A stretch of DNA of 64,000 nucleotides from NCBI GenBank assembly GCA_030037645.1, contig JASHQI010000282.1, positions 1-64,000 on the forward strand. The letters are read 5' to 3'. Positions 55,385 through 64,000 of the stretch are shown piece by piece; position 1 is the first letter of the stretch, and every line of letters begins with the position of its first letter. This stretch comes from Xanthobacteraceae bacterium. GTDB taxonomy: Bacteria > Pseudomonadota > Alphaproteobacteria > Rhizobiales > Xanthobacteraceae. Below the pieces are notes generated by a model, which did not search any database, was not told the origin of the DNA, and saw only the letters and a program-made list of their open reading frames with translations. The position numbers and the translations under genes were made by a program.

Positions 55385-56848
55385 ATGAGCAACGGCAAAA
55401 AAGTGTTCATAAGCTACGCGTCGGAAGACAAACAGCGGGCCTTTGATATAGCCCTGTCTCTACGGGATTATGGCCTCGACGTTTTTTTCGACCGCGATCG
55501 TCTTGCCGCGGGCGGCGGTTACGACAAGACGATCCGCGACGAAATTAACAGATCGAATCTATTCGTTTTTCTGGTCAGCAAAAACTCCGTTGCGCCGGGG
55601 CGCTATACGCTGACCGAATTGCAATTCGCCAGAGAGCACTGGGAGAGTCCGAAGGACCATGTATTGCCGGTGATTCTTGAAAAGCGCGGCAAGGTGGCTC
55701 CCGAGGTCAAGGATCTGATGACCTATCTCGATCACGCCACTTGGCTCGAGCCGAAGGGGAACATCGCTGCGGAGGTCAGCGATGCAGCCGCAAAGATGAT
55801 TGACCGGACCGCAATATTGGCGCGTGTAACGGCCAAATTCCGTCAATACGCCTTTGGCGATTATCTCAAAGGCGGTGTTGGCAAGAGTCTGGCTTATACC
55901 AATGCGGACCTGGATGAGGAAATTCTGCGTCGGCACCAGGAAGATGGCGGTAGGATTAGCGCCGGCGAGCTGAAGGAGAAGCTCGAAGGTTCGAAAACCA
56001 AGTTGCGCAAGACGCAGTTCCTAACTGTCACCGGGCATTTTTTCCCGGGCGCATTGCTGTCCTTCGGATGGTGGGACAGGGTCAACAGGAATCTCGAACA
56101 AGACATCAAATGGAGGGATCCGGTGCTGCAGCGATGGCTGTTCTCCGGATTCGAGCAGTGGGCGCCATCCTGGGATCTCAATGATTGGTCCGACGAAAAG
56201 CCGTTCAAGCTGATCGGGCAGATCGGGCACAATGACGAAGCCGATTCCATTCCAGTGCTCATCAAAAGCGAGCGCAAGGCCAACGACCTGCGCGGCAAGC
56301 TGACCAAAAGGATCGTGGCGAATGCGAATGTCCGCGGCTTATTGTGTCACGAGTCGCATTTGCGCAATTTGGATTCGCTGGACGAGAAGGACTCCGAATT
56401 TCTGGAATCGATCAAGGAAATGACCTCGTCGCAGTATTACATTTTGTTGCTGGACCAGGAAAAATCGCACACCGTGGAGATTGTCGACGAAGACGTGGAC
56501 TATTATTCAGGATATATCTGGCAATGCTGGGCGCCCAAGGAATGGGTGCCGCCGGATCCTTACAATACGCGCCTGCCGGGCGCCTACTTCCTGTGGGAGC
56601 ACACCAATCTGGCGCAGGCGGACGTGATCAAGTACGGCTTGGACAGCCTTGACCGCAAAGTGCAATACCTGAAAAAGCGTCTCCAGGAGCAATTCGGATT
56701 GTCCGGTAACCTCGTCCTACTTCAGCATTTGATGCATGAGGGGAGACTGAGTAGCGATCATGAGGATGCCTCGCTCAAGCCGGCGATCCCGACGGAGCAA
56801 TTCAGAAATCTATTCCTGACGCGGGATGAGGCTCCGGCTGTCTCTTGA
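55385..56848 (+). CDS. TIR-domain protein with an unrecognised C-terminal region
   Basis: A 487-residue protein. Residues 1 to about 140 form a TIR domain: KKVFISYASEDKQRAF, GLDVFFDRDRLAAGGGYDKTI, NLFVFLVSKNSV and YTLTELQFAREHW, where Glu78 is at the place of the catalytic glutamate of NAD-cleaving TIRs. The remaining 350 residues are not recognised; they are rich in Trp, Tyr and Asp, and include QFLTVTGHFFPGALLSFGWWDRV, a segment around residues 350-390 (YYILLLDQEKSHTVEIVDED) and AYFLWEHTNLAQADVIKYGLD. No partner gene (cyclase, SIR2, Argonaute) is adjacent. It could be a self-contained NADase defence effector; this is inference. Confidence 0.8.
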   Translation: MSNGKKVFISYASEDKQRAFDIALSLRDYGLDVFFDRDRLAAGGGYDKTIRDEINRSNLFVFLVSKNSVAPGRYTLTELQFAREHWESPKDHVLPVILEKRGKVAPEVKDLMTYLDHATWLEPKGNIAAEVSDAAAKMIDRTAILARVTAKFRQYAFGDYLKGGVGKSLAYTNADLDEEILRRHQEDGGRISAGELKEKLEGSKTKLRKTQFLTVTGHFFPGALLSFGWWDRVNRNLEQDIKWRDPVLQRWLFSGFEQWAPSWDLNDWSDEKPFKLIGQIGHNDEADSIPVLIKSERKANDLRGKLTKRIVANANVRGLLCHESHLRNLDSLDEKDSEFLESIKEMTSSQYYILLLDQEKSHTVEIVDEDVDYYSGYIWQCWAPKEWVPPDPYNTRLPGAYFLWEHTNLAQADVIKYGLDSLDRKVQYLKKRLQEQFGLSGNLVLLQHLMHEGRLSSDHEDASLKPAIPTEQFRNLFLTRDEAPAVS

Positions 56849-57022
56849 CCGGCTTCGCCGCCGGGCAGCGTCGCGCACCGAATGTGCGCGGGCTGGGCTG
56901 GCCGTATGAACAATTGCCCCATTAATGGTGAATAGCGACAGCCGTTTGGGCACGGCCCCTCGTTGCGTGATCTCGGTTGCGGCATCTTGGCCGGATGCGC
57001 GCACCCATGTTATCGAATCGGC

Positions 57023-60000
57023 ATGGACGAGGTTTCGGAGTCCGCCAAGACCACCGCCATGTCGTTCGGCGACGCGCTCGCTTTTGCGGACCGTTGCCGC
57101 AGCGAGGGTCGGCTCATGGAGGCCGAATCGGTGTGTCGCCGGGTGCTTGGCGCGCAGCCGAACATGCCCGAAGCCGAGCATCTTCTTGGCGTCATCGCCC
57201 ACCAAAACGGCAAGCTTGGCGACGCGATCGAGCACGTGCAACGCGCGGTCAAACTCGCGCCGCAGGTTGCGCTGTATCACGCCAACCTCGGCGAGATGTT
57301 GCGCCTGAGCGGGCGGCCCAAGCTCGCCGCCGAGGCGGCGCGACGCGCACTTGCGATCGACCCGAAAATGTCGGCGGCGCTGAGCAATCTTGGCGTCGCC
57401 CTTTATGAGTTGAAAAATTATGAAGAAGCGGCGCGCGCGCAGCGCAAGGCGATCGCCGCCAAGCCCGATTTTGCCGAAGCCTACAGCAATCTCGGCAATG
57501 CAATGCATGCGCTGCGGCAGTTCGACGAGGGCATTGCCGCCTATCGTCGCGCCATAGAGTTGAAGCCGAATTATGCCGATGCCTGGGCCAATATCGGCAC
57601 CACGTTGCACCACGCCGGGCATTTTGAGGAAGGCGTTACGGCGCTGCGCCGCGCCGTTGCGCTCGCGCCCGGCCATGCCAATGCCCATTCTGGTCTCGGC
57701 ATTCTTCTCCTGATGCGCGGCGATTTCGGGGAAGGCTGGGACGAGTATGAGTGGCGGCTGCGTTCGACGGAGCGCAAGGGACCGCGGTTTCCCGAAAATC
57801 CCTGGCAAGGTGAGAGCCTCGTCGGCAAGCACATCTATGTTCAGGCCGAGCAGGGTTTCGGCGACAGCTTGCATTTTGCGCGTTATATTCCGCTGCTCGC
57901 AGCGCGCGCCGGCAACGTCTCGTTTCGCGTTCATCAGCAGCTTGTGGCGCTGATGCGCGAGAGCTTGCCGGGCATCACGGTATTGGGAGACCGCGGCGAT
58001 CCCGCGCCTTATCAATGCGACAGCGTGCTATTGAGCCTGCCGCGCTTACTCAAGACGCGGCGTGAAACCATCCCGGCCACCGTGCCCTATCTACGGGTGC
58101 CGAGCGATGCGGCGCAGCGTTGGAACACGCGACTCGGGAAGATGGCGGGCGTCAAGATCGGCGTGGTGTGGGCCGGCAATCCCGAGCACGTCAATGACCA
58201 CCGTCGTTCGATCGACGTCGACATGCTACGGCCGCTCTGTGCCGTGCGCGGCGCGTCGTTCGCGAGCCTGCAAGTTGGCCCGCGCGCCGCCGATCTGAAA
58301 AAACTGACGCACGGCAAGAACAAGATCGAGATCGAAAATCTTTCCTCTACACTGCACGATTTCGTGGACAGCGCGGCTGCCGTGAACGCGCTCGATCTGG
58401 TGGTCACGGTCGACACCGCTGTTGCGCACCTCGCCGGCGCGCTCGGCAAGCCGGTTTGGGTGCTGCTGCCTTCGGTGACCGATTGGCGCTGGATGCTCGA
58501 GCGTGAGGATAATCCCTGGTACCCCACCATGCGCTTGTTTCGCCAGAAAAAGGGCGAGGCTTGGAACAGCGTGATCGCGCGTGTGACGGCCGAGCTGAAA
58601 TCGGTCGTGCGCGGCAATGCTGCGGCGCTGACGCCGTTCAAGGCCGAGGGCGAACGCCGCGCGGCGGAGGCGGCTGCAATCATGACGGTGGACACTGCGC
58701 GCGCCGCTGCCCCAGCCGTTGCTGCGCCACAGACCGTTAGTCCGGGCCAGTCGCTCATCCTTGCCGAGCAAAAGCGGCGTCAAGGTTTTCTCGCTGACGC
58801 CGATGATCTCGTCCGGCGCGCCATTGCCGGCGATCCGGAGAATGCAGAAGCCGTTCACATGCTGGGCATCATTGCGCATCAATCGGGCAAGACGGCCGAT
58901 GCCATCGTGCACTTGCGCCGCGCCGTCTCGATCAAACCTGATGTAGCGCTTTATCATGCCAATCTCGGCGAGATGTGCCGTCTCCTCGGGCGCATTGACG
59001 AGGCGATCGCCGCCGGGCGGCGCGCCATCGAGATCAATCCAAATTATCCAGGCGCGCTGAGCAATCTCGGCATCGCGTTGTTCGACCAGGGCAAGTTTGA
59101 GGAGGCGCTGGCGCATTATGATCGTGCCATCGCGCTTCAGAACGACTTCGCTCAGGCGCATAGCAACCGCGGCAATGCACTGCAACGGCTCAAGCGCTTC
59201 GCAGAGGCTGAACCCGCTTATCGCCGCGCCCTTGAATTGCAACCGAATTTCGGTGATGCCTGGAACAATCTTGGCACGTGTTTGCGCGAATTAAAGCGCC
59301 CCGAAGAAGCAGAGACAGTCTACCGCAAGGCGCTGGAGCAAAAACCGAACGATCCCGATACGCTCGACAATCTGGCGCTGGCGGTCAAGGACCTCGACCG
59401 CCTCGACGAGGCAGCCGACCTTCTGCGTCGAGCGCTTGTGATTGAGGCACGCAGTGACAAATTACATCTGCACTATGGCACCGTCCTACTTGATCTGGAC
59501 AAGCTCGATGAGGCGGCGGCGTCCACCGAGCGTGCGCTGACGCTTAACCCGAATAGCCATGATGCCGTCAATCTGATGGGCCGCATTGCTTTTGAGCGCG
59601 GCGATCTTCGCGTCGCGCTGGATCATTACCGGCGTGCGCTTGCGTTGAAGCCCGATCTTGCGGACGCCTACAATAATATGGGCAACGTGCTCAAAGAGCT
59701 TGGCCGATTGAAGGAAGCGTATGAGGCGTATCTCGACGCAATACGCCTCGACCCGAATATTACCGGCGTCTATGTCAATCTTGCCGATTCAAAGACATTC
59801 GCACCTGGCGACCAACACCTGGCAACGATGGAATCGCTTGCGGCAAAGACCGAGGGACTATCCCCGTCCGATCGTGTGCAACTCGATTTTGCGCTCGGTA
59901 AGGCTTATGCCGACCTGAAAGACTATGGCCGTTCGTTCAAGCATCTGCTCGACGGTAATGCGCGCAAACGCGCGACGATTTCTTACGATGAAAAAACGGC

Positions 60001-60853
60001 ATTTGGTCTGTTTGCCCGAATAGAATCGGTATTTACGCGCGAGCTTATTAATGCAAAGACCGGCGGGGGCGATCCGTCGCCATCACCAGTCTTTGTTATC
60101 GGTATGCCGCGCTCGGGCACGACGCTGGTCGAGCAGATCATCGCTAGTCATCCGGCGGTTTACGGCGCCGGCGAGTTGCGGACACTCAACGACGTCATTC
60201 TCACTGTGCGCGGGCCGGATGGCAATGCGATCCCATATCCCGAGTTCGTACCGGCGCTGAAAGCGCGAGATTTCAAGCAAATCGGCAGTCGTTATCTCGC
60301 CCTGGTTCGCCAACTGACGGCTGCTCCCGAAGACGAGACAAGAAAAGAAACGATCGAGCGCGTCACGGACAAGATGCCGTCGAACTATTACTTCGCCGGC
60401 CTTATTCATCTGGCATTACCCAGTGCAAAGATCATCCATATCGTTCGCGACCCGGTCGATACCTGCATTTCATGCTTTTCGAAGCTGTTTTCCGCCGAAC
60501 AGAACCACACATACGATCTCGGCGAGCTCGGGCGGTATTACAAACGTTACGAGCACCTTATGGCGCATTGGCACCGCGTGCTGCCGGCCGGGCGCATTCT
60601 CGATGTCCGTTACGAAGACGTGGTCGCGGATTTGGAAAGCCAGGCGCGGCTCATCATCGCGCATTGCGGGTTGCCGTGGGACGATCGTTGTCTGTCGTTC
60701 CATAAGACGACGCGACCGATACGCACGGCGAGCGCGAGCCAGGTGCGTCAGCCGATCTATAAGAGTGCCGTCGGTCGTTGGCGTGTCTATGAAGCACATA
60801 TCGGACCGCTGCTGAAATCGCTCGGTCTGACCAGGTCCGCTCAAACCGTCTAA
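57023..60853 (+). CDS. TPR / GT9-like / TPR / sulfotransferase fusion protein
   Basis: A 1276-residue protein. Residues about 10-235 are TPRs; about 240-535 resemble the GT9 heptosyltransferase-like domain that follows TPRs in many proteobacterial proteins (EQGFGDSLHFARYIP, KIGVVWAGNPEH, VDTAVAHLAGALGKPVWVLLP near 462). An Ala-rich linker (about 540-575) leads to a second TPR array (about 580-985) that repeats the first almost phrase for phrase (GIIAHQSGKTADAI against GVIAHQNGKLGDAI). The C-terminus is a sulfotransferase with the PAPS-binding loop GMPRSGTT (about 1027-1034) and IHIVRDPVDTCISCF (about 1137). ATG 57023 was chosen; the frame is open to 56963. It may modify a surface polymer or a protein. 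Confidence 0.85.
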   Translation: MDEVSESAKTTAMSFGDALAFADRCRSEGRLMEAESVCRRVLGAQPNMPEAEHLLGVIAHQNGKLGDAIEHVQRAVKLAPQVALYHANLGEMLRLSGRPKLAAEAARRALAIDPKMSAALSNLGVALYELKNYEEAARAQRKAIAAKPDFAEAYSNLGNAMHALRQFDEGIAAYRRAIELKPNYADAWANIGTTLHHAGHFEEGVTALRRAVALAPGHANAHSGLGILLLMRGDFGEGWDEYEWRLRSTERKGPRFPENPWQGESLVGKHIYVQAEQGFGDSLHFARYIPLLAARAGNVSFRVHQQLVALMRESLPGITVLGDRGDPAPYQCDSVLLSLPRLLKTRRETIPATVPYLRVPSDAAQRWNTRLGKMAGVKIGVVWAGNPEHVNDHRRSIDVDMLRPLCAVRGASFASLQVGPRAADLKKLTHGKNKIEIENLSSTLHDFVDSAAAVNALDLVVTVDTAVAHLAGALGKPVWVLLPSVTDWRWMLEREDNPWYPTMRLFRQKKGEAWNSVIARVTAELKSVVRGNAAALTPFKAEGERRAAEAAAIMTVDTARAAAPAVAAPQTVSPGQSLILAEQKRRQGFLADADDLVRRAIAGDPENAEAVHMLGIIAHQSGKTADAIVHLRRAVSIKPDVALYHANLGEMCRLLGRIDEAIAAGRRAIEINPNYPGALSNLGIALFDQGKFEEALAHYDRAIALQNDFAQAHSNRGNALQRLKRFAEAEPAYRRALELQPNFGDAWNNLGTCLRELKRPEEAETVYRKALEQKPNDPDTLDNLALAVKDLDRLDEAADLLRRALVIEARSDKLHLHYGTVLLDLDKLDEAAASTERALTLNPNSHDAVNLMGRIAFERGDLRVALDHYRRALALKPDLADAYNNMGNVLKELGRLKEAYEAYLDAIRLDPNITGVYVNLADSKTFAPGDQHLATMESLAAKTEGLSPSDRVQLDFALGKAYADLKDYGRSFKHLLDGNARKRATISYDEKTAFGLFARIESVFTRELINAKTGGGDPSPSPVFVIGMPRSGTTLVEQIIASHPAVYGAGELRTLNDVILTVRGPDGNAIPYPEFVPALKARDFKQIGSRYLALVRQLTAAPEDETRKETIERVTDKMPSNYYFAGLIHLALPSAKIIHIVRDPVDTCISCFSKLFSAEQNHTYDLGELGRYYKRYEHLMAHWHRVLPAGRILDVRYEDVVADLESQARLIIAHCGLPWDDRCLSFHKTTRPIRTASASQVRQPIYKSAVGRWRVYEAHIGPLLKSLGLTRSAQTV

Positions 60854-61096
60854 TCGGAATGCGACCGCAGTCCGTGGTGGGATGCGGCAAAATACGTCAC
60901 CCCATGCAACCGGCCGGCGGCATTTGGAATCGTGGAGATACGCGATGAATGCTAGGGTTTGTTACGCAGCGAGAGCGTGGCCCGGAAGGCTGAAGCTGGT
61001 ATTCTGACAAAGTCCGGGCTCCACTAAAATGATGGAGTGCCAACCGATATAGTCTGAAGCCATTGTGCTCTCAGTGCTGAACCTGGGGAGGACGGT

Positions 61097-62143
61097 ATGA
61101 CTATCACGAAACGCAAGATGATCACACAAGCGGCCGCCGCTGCCGCCGCGCTGGTATTGCCGTTGGCGATGACGCTCGGCGCAGCGCGTGCGCAGGACAA
61201 GCCCTACGTGATGAAAATTTCGACGCCGACGCTGCACGATATCCCCGACGCATTTGCCAGGAACTATGGTGCGGCACTCGAGAAGGATTCCGGTGGCCGG
61301 ATCAAGGTGGAGCTTTACCCTGCGAGTCAGCTCGGCTCGATTCCGCGGCAGATCGAAGGCACGCAGTTCGGCGCGATCCAATGTGAGATCGTTCCTCCGG
61401 AGTTTATGGTCGGCCTCGATGAACGCTTCGAGGTGATGGCGGCCCCTGGGCTCGTCGATTCGCAGGCGCAAGGACAAAAGGTGGCGGCGGATCCCGCCGT
61501 GCTCAAGCTGATGCTGGGCCTCGGCGCCGACAAAGGCTTGCATGGTGCCGCATTATTTATGGCCGAGTCCTCGATCATCGTGTCGAAGACGCCGATCCGT
61601 ACGCTTGCGGACCTCAAGGGCAAGAAGATCAGGATCTTAGCTTCGCAATTCCAGAGCCAGGCACTCGAGCGGTTTGGCGTGACGCCGGTTGCAATGTCTC
61701 TCGGCGACGTCTTACCGGCGATCCAGCAAGGGACCATCGATGGTGCAGTCACCGGGGTAGGGCCCGTCGTCAACTTTCACTACATCGATGCGGCGAAATT
61801 CATCACTCAGACAAATCAGCCGGCGATTTTCCTCATCGTCGAAATCAATCGGAAATGGTACGAATCGCTGCCGCAGGATCTACGGCAGCTCGTCGATAAG
61901 GATGCGGCGACCCAATCCGTGGCCATCAATCCTATAGCTGCCAAGCTTCTGAAGGAATCCGAGGACGCGTGGACCGCCAGCGGCGGCGAACTGATCAAGC
62001 TGCCGCCCGATCAGCAGGCCCAATTCATGAAGACGCTTTCGAGCGTCGGTGCGGACGTGTCGGCAACCAAGCCGCGGCTCGCGGCGGCCTATCAAATTGT
62101 GACGGATGCGGCCCGGCGGACGCGGCAGGCGTCGACGCAGTGA
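61097..62143 (+). CDS. TRAP transporter solute-binding protein (DctP type), copy A
   Basis: A 348-residue periplasmic protein: signal MITQAAAAAAALVLPLAMTLG to about residue 30, then DKPYVMKISTPTLHDIPDAF, GGRIKVELYPASQLGSI and FKAEDI-less but typical ADLKGKKIRILASQF, and MSLGDVLPAIQQGTIDG. Start ATG 61097 behind GGGAGG. Its middle (from YPASQLGSI to VMAAPGL, about 44 residues) is identical to that of copy B, showing a tandem duplication. It heads a second TRAP operon with copy B, dctQ and dctM. The ligand may be the same or related. Confidence 0.92.
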   Translation: MTITKRKMITQAAAAAAALVLPLAMTLGAARAQDKPYVMKISTPTLHDIPDAFARNYGAALEKDSGGRIKVELYPASQLGSIPRQIEGTQFGAIQCEIVPPEFMVGLDERFEVMAAPGLVDSQAQGQKVAADPAVLKLMLGLGADKGLHGAALFMAESSIIVSKTPIRTLADLKGKKIRILASQFQSQALERFGVTPVAMSLGDVLPAIQQGTIDGAVTGVGPVVNFHYIDAAKFITQTNQPAIFLIVEINRKWYESLPQDLRQLVDKDAATQSVAINPIAAKLLKESEDAWTASGGELIKLPPDQQAQFMKTLSSVGADVSATKPRLAAAYQIVTDAARRTRQASTQ

Positions 62144-62184
62144 TAAAGAGGGGCGATCCAAGACCCGATCGCGGGGAGGACGAT

Positions 62185-63216
62185 ATGAAGTCGATGCGAT
62201 GGGCATCTGTCGGGCGGCCGGCCGCAGTCGGTGGCGCGTTCCTGCTGTCATTTGTGCTGACCCTTGCCGCGGCGCAGGCGCAAGACAAGACTTACGTGAT
62301 GAAGATATCCACCCCCACCATCAACGCCGCACCCGACGCATTCGCCAGGAACTACGCAGCCGCCCTGGGCAAGGACTCCGGCGGCCGCATCAAGGCCGAG
62401 GTTTATCCCGCAAGCCAACTAGGCTCGATTCCGCGGCAGATCGAAGGCACGCAATTCGGCGCCATCCAGTGCGAGATCGTTCCGCCGGAGTTTATGGTTG
62501 GCCTGGACGAGCGCTTCGAAGTGATGGCCGCTCCCGGCCTCATCGACTCCATGGCACAAGCGCAGCGGCTTGCAGCGGACCCAGCGGTGCTGAAGCTGAT
62601 GCTCGGGCTCGGCGCCAAAAAGGGTCTGCGCGGAATCGCCTTGTTCATGGGCGAACAATCGGAGGTCATCGCCAGAACTCCGATCCGCCATCTTGCCGAT
62701 TTTAAGGGCAAGAAAATCCGGATTTTTGCGTCACAATTCCAGAGCACGGCCTTCGAGCGACTCGGTGTCACGCCGGTAGCCATGTCGCTCGGCGACGTTT
62801 TGCCGGCGCTTCAGCAAGGTGCCATCGACGGCGCGGTTGCTGGCGTCCAGGTCTTCACCGGCATGCACTTCTATGATGCGGCAAAATACATCACCATGAC
62901 CCATCAGCCTGCGATCTTTCTGATCGTCGAGCTCAATCGCAAATGGTACGATTCGTTGCCCAAGGATTTGCAGCAGATCGTCGACCAGGATGCAGCCAAG
63001 CAGTCGGTGGCGATCAATCCGCAAGCCGTGGAAATCATCGATCGGGGGAAAAAAGGCTGGTTGGCCGCTGGAGGCGAATTGATCGACCTGCCGCCCGGTG
63101 AGCAAGCGACGATGCTAAAGACGCTGTCAAGCGTCGCGGAAGACGTATCCAAGACGAAGCCGGCACTCGCTGCCGCCTACCAGGTGGTGAGTGAAGCTGT
63201 GCGGCGCGCGCAATAG
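62185..63216 (+). CDS. TRAP transporter solute-binding protein (DctP type), copy B
   Basis: A 343-residue paralogue of copy A, starting at ATG 62185 behind GGGGAGG; the frame is open further upstream to 61969 but that part lies inside copy A. The signal is VGGAFLLSFVLTLAAAQAQ. It differs from copy A mainly in the signal, in SMAQAQRLAADPAVLKL and in the ligand-side segment near GVQVFTGMHFYDA (copy A: GVGPVVNFHYIDA). The gap to copy A is 41 nt. A pair of binding proteins sharing one QM permease would widen the substrate range. Confidence 0.92.
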   Translation: MKSMRWASVGRPAAVGGAFLLSFVLTLAAAQAQDKTYVMKISTPTINAAPDAFARNYAAALGKDSGGRIKAEVYPASQLGSIPRQIEGTQFGAIQCEIVPPEFMVGLDERFEVMAAPGLIDSMAQAQRLAADPAVLKLMLGLGAKKGLRGIALFMGEQSEVIARTPIRHLADFKGKKIRIFASQFQSTAFERLGVTPVAMSLGDVLPALQQGAIDGAVAGVQVFTGMHFYDAAKYITMTHQPAIFLIVELNRKWYDSLPKDLQQIVDQDAAKQSVAINPQAVEIIDRGKKGWLAAGGELIDLPPGEQATMLKTLSSVAEDVSKTKPALAAAYQVVSEAVRRAQ

Positions 63217-63344
63217 GTTCCTAGCAAGGAATGGTGCCGACGACCGCAATCGAGGTAAGGGGGCGGCGGCTGGGGGTTTGGTGCTAACGCGCAGGCTCTG
63301 CCTGTCGCGCAGGCTTGCACCGGATGTGAAGTCAGAGGGCTACG

Positions 63345-63851
63345 ATGATCGAGGCAATCCTGAAAGGCGTGCGTTGGCTTCTTTTGCTCACCAGCACGAT
63401 GTCGGCAATCTGCCTGATCTCGAGCGTGGCGATCAACTTCGCCAATATCATCGGCCGGTACTTCTTCAGCGTTTCGATCCCATGGGCCGAAGAGATCATG
63501 CTCTTCCTCATGGTGGGTTGCGTATTTACGGGCTGTTGTGCGGTGGCCTGGGAAGGGCGGCAAATCCGCATGGACGTCGTGATCGGTATGATGCCGCCGA
63601 AACTGCGGGACTTCTTCTATTTGCTGGCTGAGCTCGTGTTGATCGCCGTTGCGATCGCGGTGACGGTGTTTGCTTGGCCTGTCATTCAGCAACTCGCCGC
63701 TTTCGATGAGCGAAGCGAGGCGGCAAACTTCCCGCTCGTCATTCCGCAGGCGATGGTTCCGATCGGCTATAGCTTGATGGGGCTCTTGGTCGCCGTGCGG
63801 CTATTGACTCGTCGCAAGCCACGCGCCGACGCCGGTGGCGCGAATCACTGA
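63345..63851 (+). CDS. dctQ: TRAP transporter small permease (DctQ type), second operon
   Basis: A 168-residue four-helix subunit: SSVAINFANIIGRYFFSVSIPWAEEIMLFLMVGCVF and GRQIRMDVVIGMMP. It shares most of its residues around these motifs with the DctQ at 50345. It follows dctP copy B by 128 nt and precedes dctM by 15 nt. Confidence 0.92.
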   Translation: MIEAILKGVRWLLLLTSTMSAICLISSVAINFANIIGRYFFSVSIPWAEEIMLFLMVGCVFTGCCAVAWEGRQIRMDVVIGMMPPKLRDFFYLLAELVLIAVAIAVTVFAWPVIQQLAAFDERSEAANFPLVIPQAMVPIGYSLMGLLVAVRLLTRRKPRADAGGANH

Positions 63852-63866
63852 GAACGGGCAGCGACA

Positions 63867-64000
63867 ATGGCCTACTTCGTATATTTCGGCCTGCCGATGA
63901 TCCTGCTGCTCATTGGCTTTCCGATATTTCTCATTCTCCTCGTGACTTCGATTGTGGCAGTGCTCACCGTCGCCAACATCCCGACCGATGCGATCCAAAC
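63867..64000 (+). CDS. dctM: TRAP transporter large permease (DctM type), N-terminal 44 residues only
   Basis: The gene is cut by the window edge. The start ATG 63867 lies 15 nt after the dctQ stop. The visible part is MAYFVYFGLPMILLLIGFP followed by IFLILLVTSIVAVLTVANIPTDAIQ, matching the first helix and loop of the DctM at 49063 (LILGLPIFIVLILTSTAAILFI and HVPLQVIQ). Confidence 0.88.
   Translation, partial: MAYFVYFGLPMILLLIGFPIFLILLVTSIVAVLTVANIPTDAIQ

Noticed and set aside
60944-61006. A 20-codon frame with GGAGAT upstream before the second TRAP operon
   Set aside because: Too short and without any support; a leader peptide cannot be argued from sequence alone.
1-64000. CRISPR arrays, tRNA, rRNA, integrase or transposase genes
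   Set aside because: Read on both strands; no repeat-spacer pattern, tRNA-like cloverleaf or mobile-element enzyme was recognised. I cannot exclude a degenerate tRNA without a covariance search.

Overview
The window is high-GC DNA that looks like a metabolically versatile, soil- or water-type alphaproteobacterium of the order Hyphomicrobiales (Bradyrhizobium/Pseudolabrys/Xanthobacteraceae-like). This is inferred from the mix of Bug-type and TRAP binding proteins, the sox genes, the paired iorAB-type molybdenum hydroxylase, and a palindromic intergenic element ending in GAGCATGAT / ATCATGC that I recall as common in that group. No rRNA, tRNA, CRISPR array, integrase or transposase was seen. 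The genes look chromosomal, but the content is accessory and transporter-rich.

Layout. 1-4177: acyl-CoA/xenobiotic catabolism (partial CaiB-type CoA-transferase, luciferase-like monooxygenase, acyl-CoA synthetase). 4239-10221: a PAS-HWE histidine kinase broken by two frameshifts, an APC permease, an MFS exporter and a CDF metal exporter. 10654-19708: a GYD protein, then six tandem Bug (TctC-type) binding-protein genes on the + strand with no TctA/TctB partner, then an MFS permease and a seventh Bug protein on the - strand. 19960-29159: a hotdog thioesterase, a YiiX-like cysteine hydrolase and a beta-oxidation operon (FadE-like dehydrogenase, thiolase, bifunctional hydratase/dehydrogenase, acetyl-CoA hydrolase/transferase). 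29171-31219: a LysR regulator diverging from a binding protein that has no signal peptide.

31397-45338 is the most interesting region. It holds a soxX-soxA-soxK-soxB-dsrE-like operon (- strand), a TonB-C-like protein, an HtrA protease and an HlyD-type protein. Next come a Tat-exported ThDP-dependent enzyme with a small haem protein (CXXXCH motif), divergent from iorA-iorB (2Fe-2S subunit plus Tat-exported Mo subunit) and then soxY-soxZ. This SoxY ends in a QACLE-type arm instead of GGCGG. Together these genes suggest a periplasmic pathway in which a SoxYZ-like carrier, a ThDP enzyme and a molybdenum hydroxylase cooperate and pass electrons to cytochromes. That pathway is an inference.

45594-52135: an esterase, a bicupin coupled to another TctC-like binding protein, and a dctP-dctQ-dctM TRAP operon. 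52339-60853: an amino-acid permease, a double-GNAT protein, a TIR-domain protein with an unrecognised C-terminal region (possible NAD-degrading defence effector), and a 1276-residue protein that fuses TPR, GT9-like, TPR and sulfotransferase modules. 61097-64000: a second TRAP operon with two duplicated dctP genes, dctQ and the start of dctM. In all, twelve solute-binding proteins lie in 64 kb.
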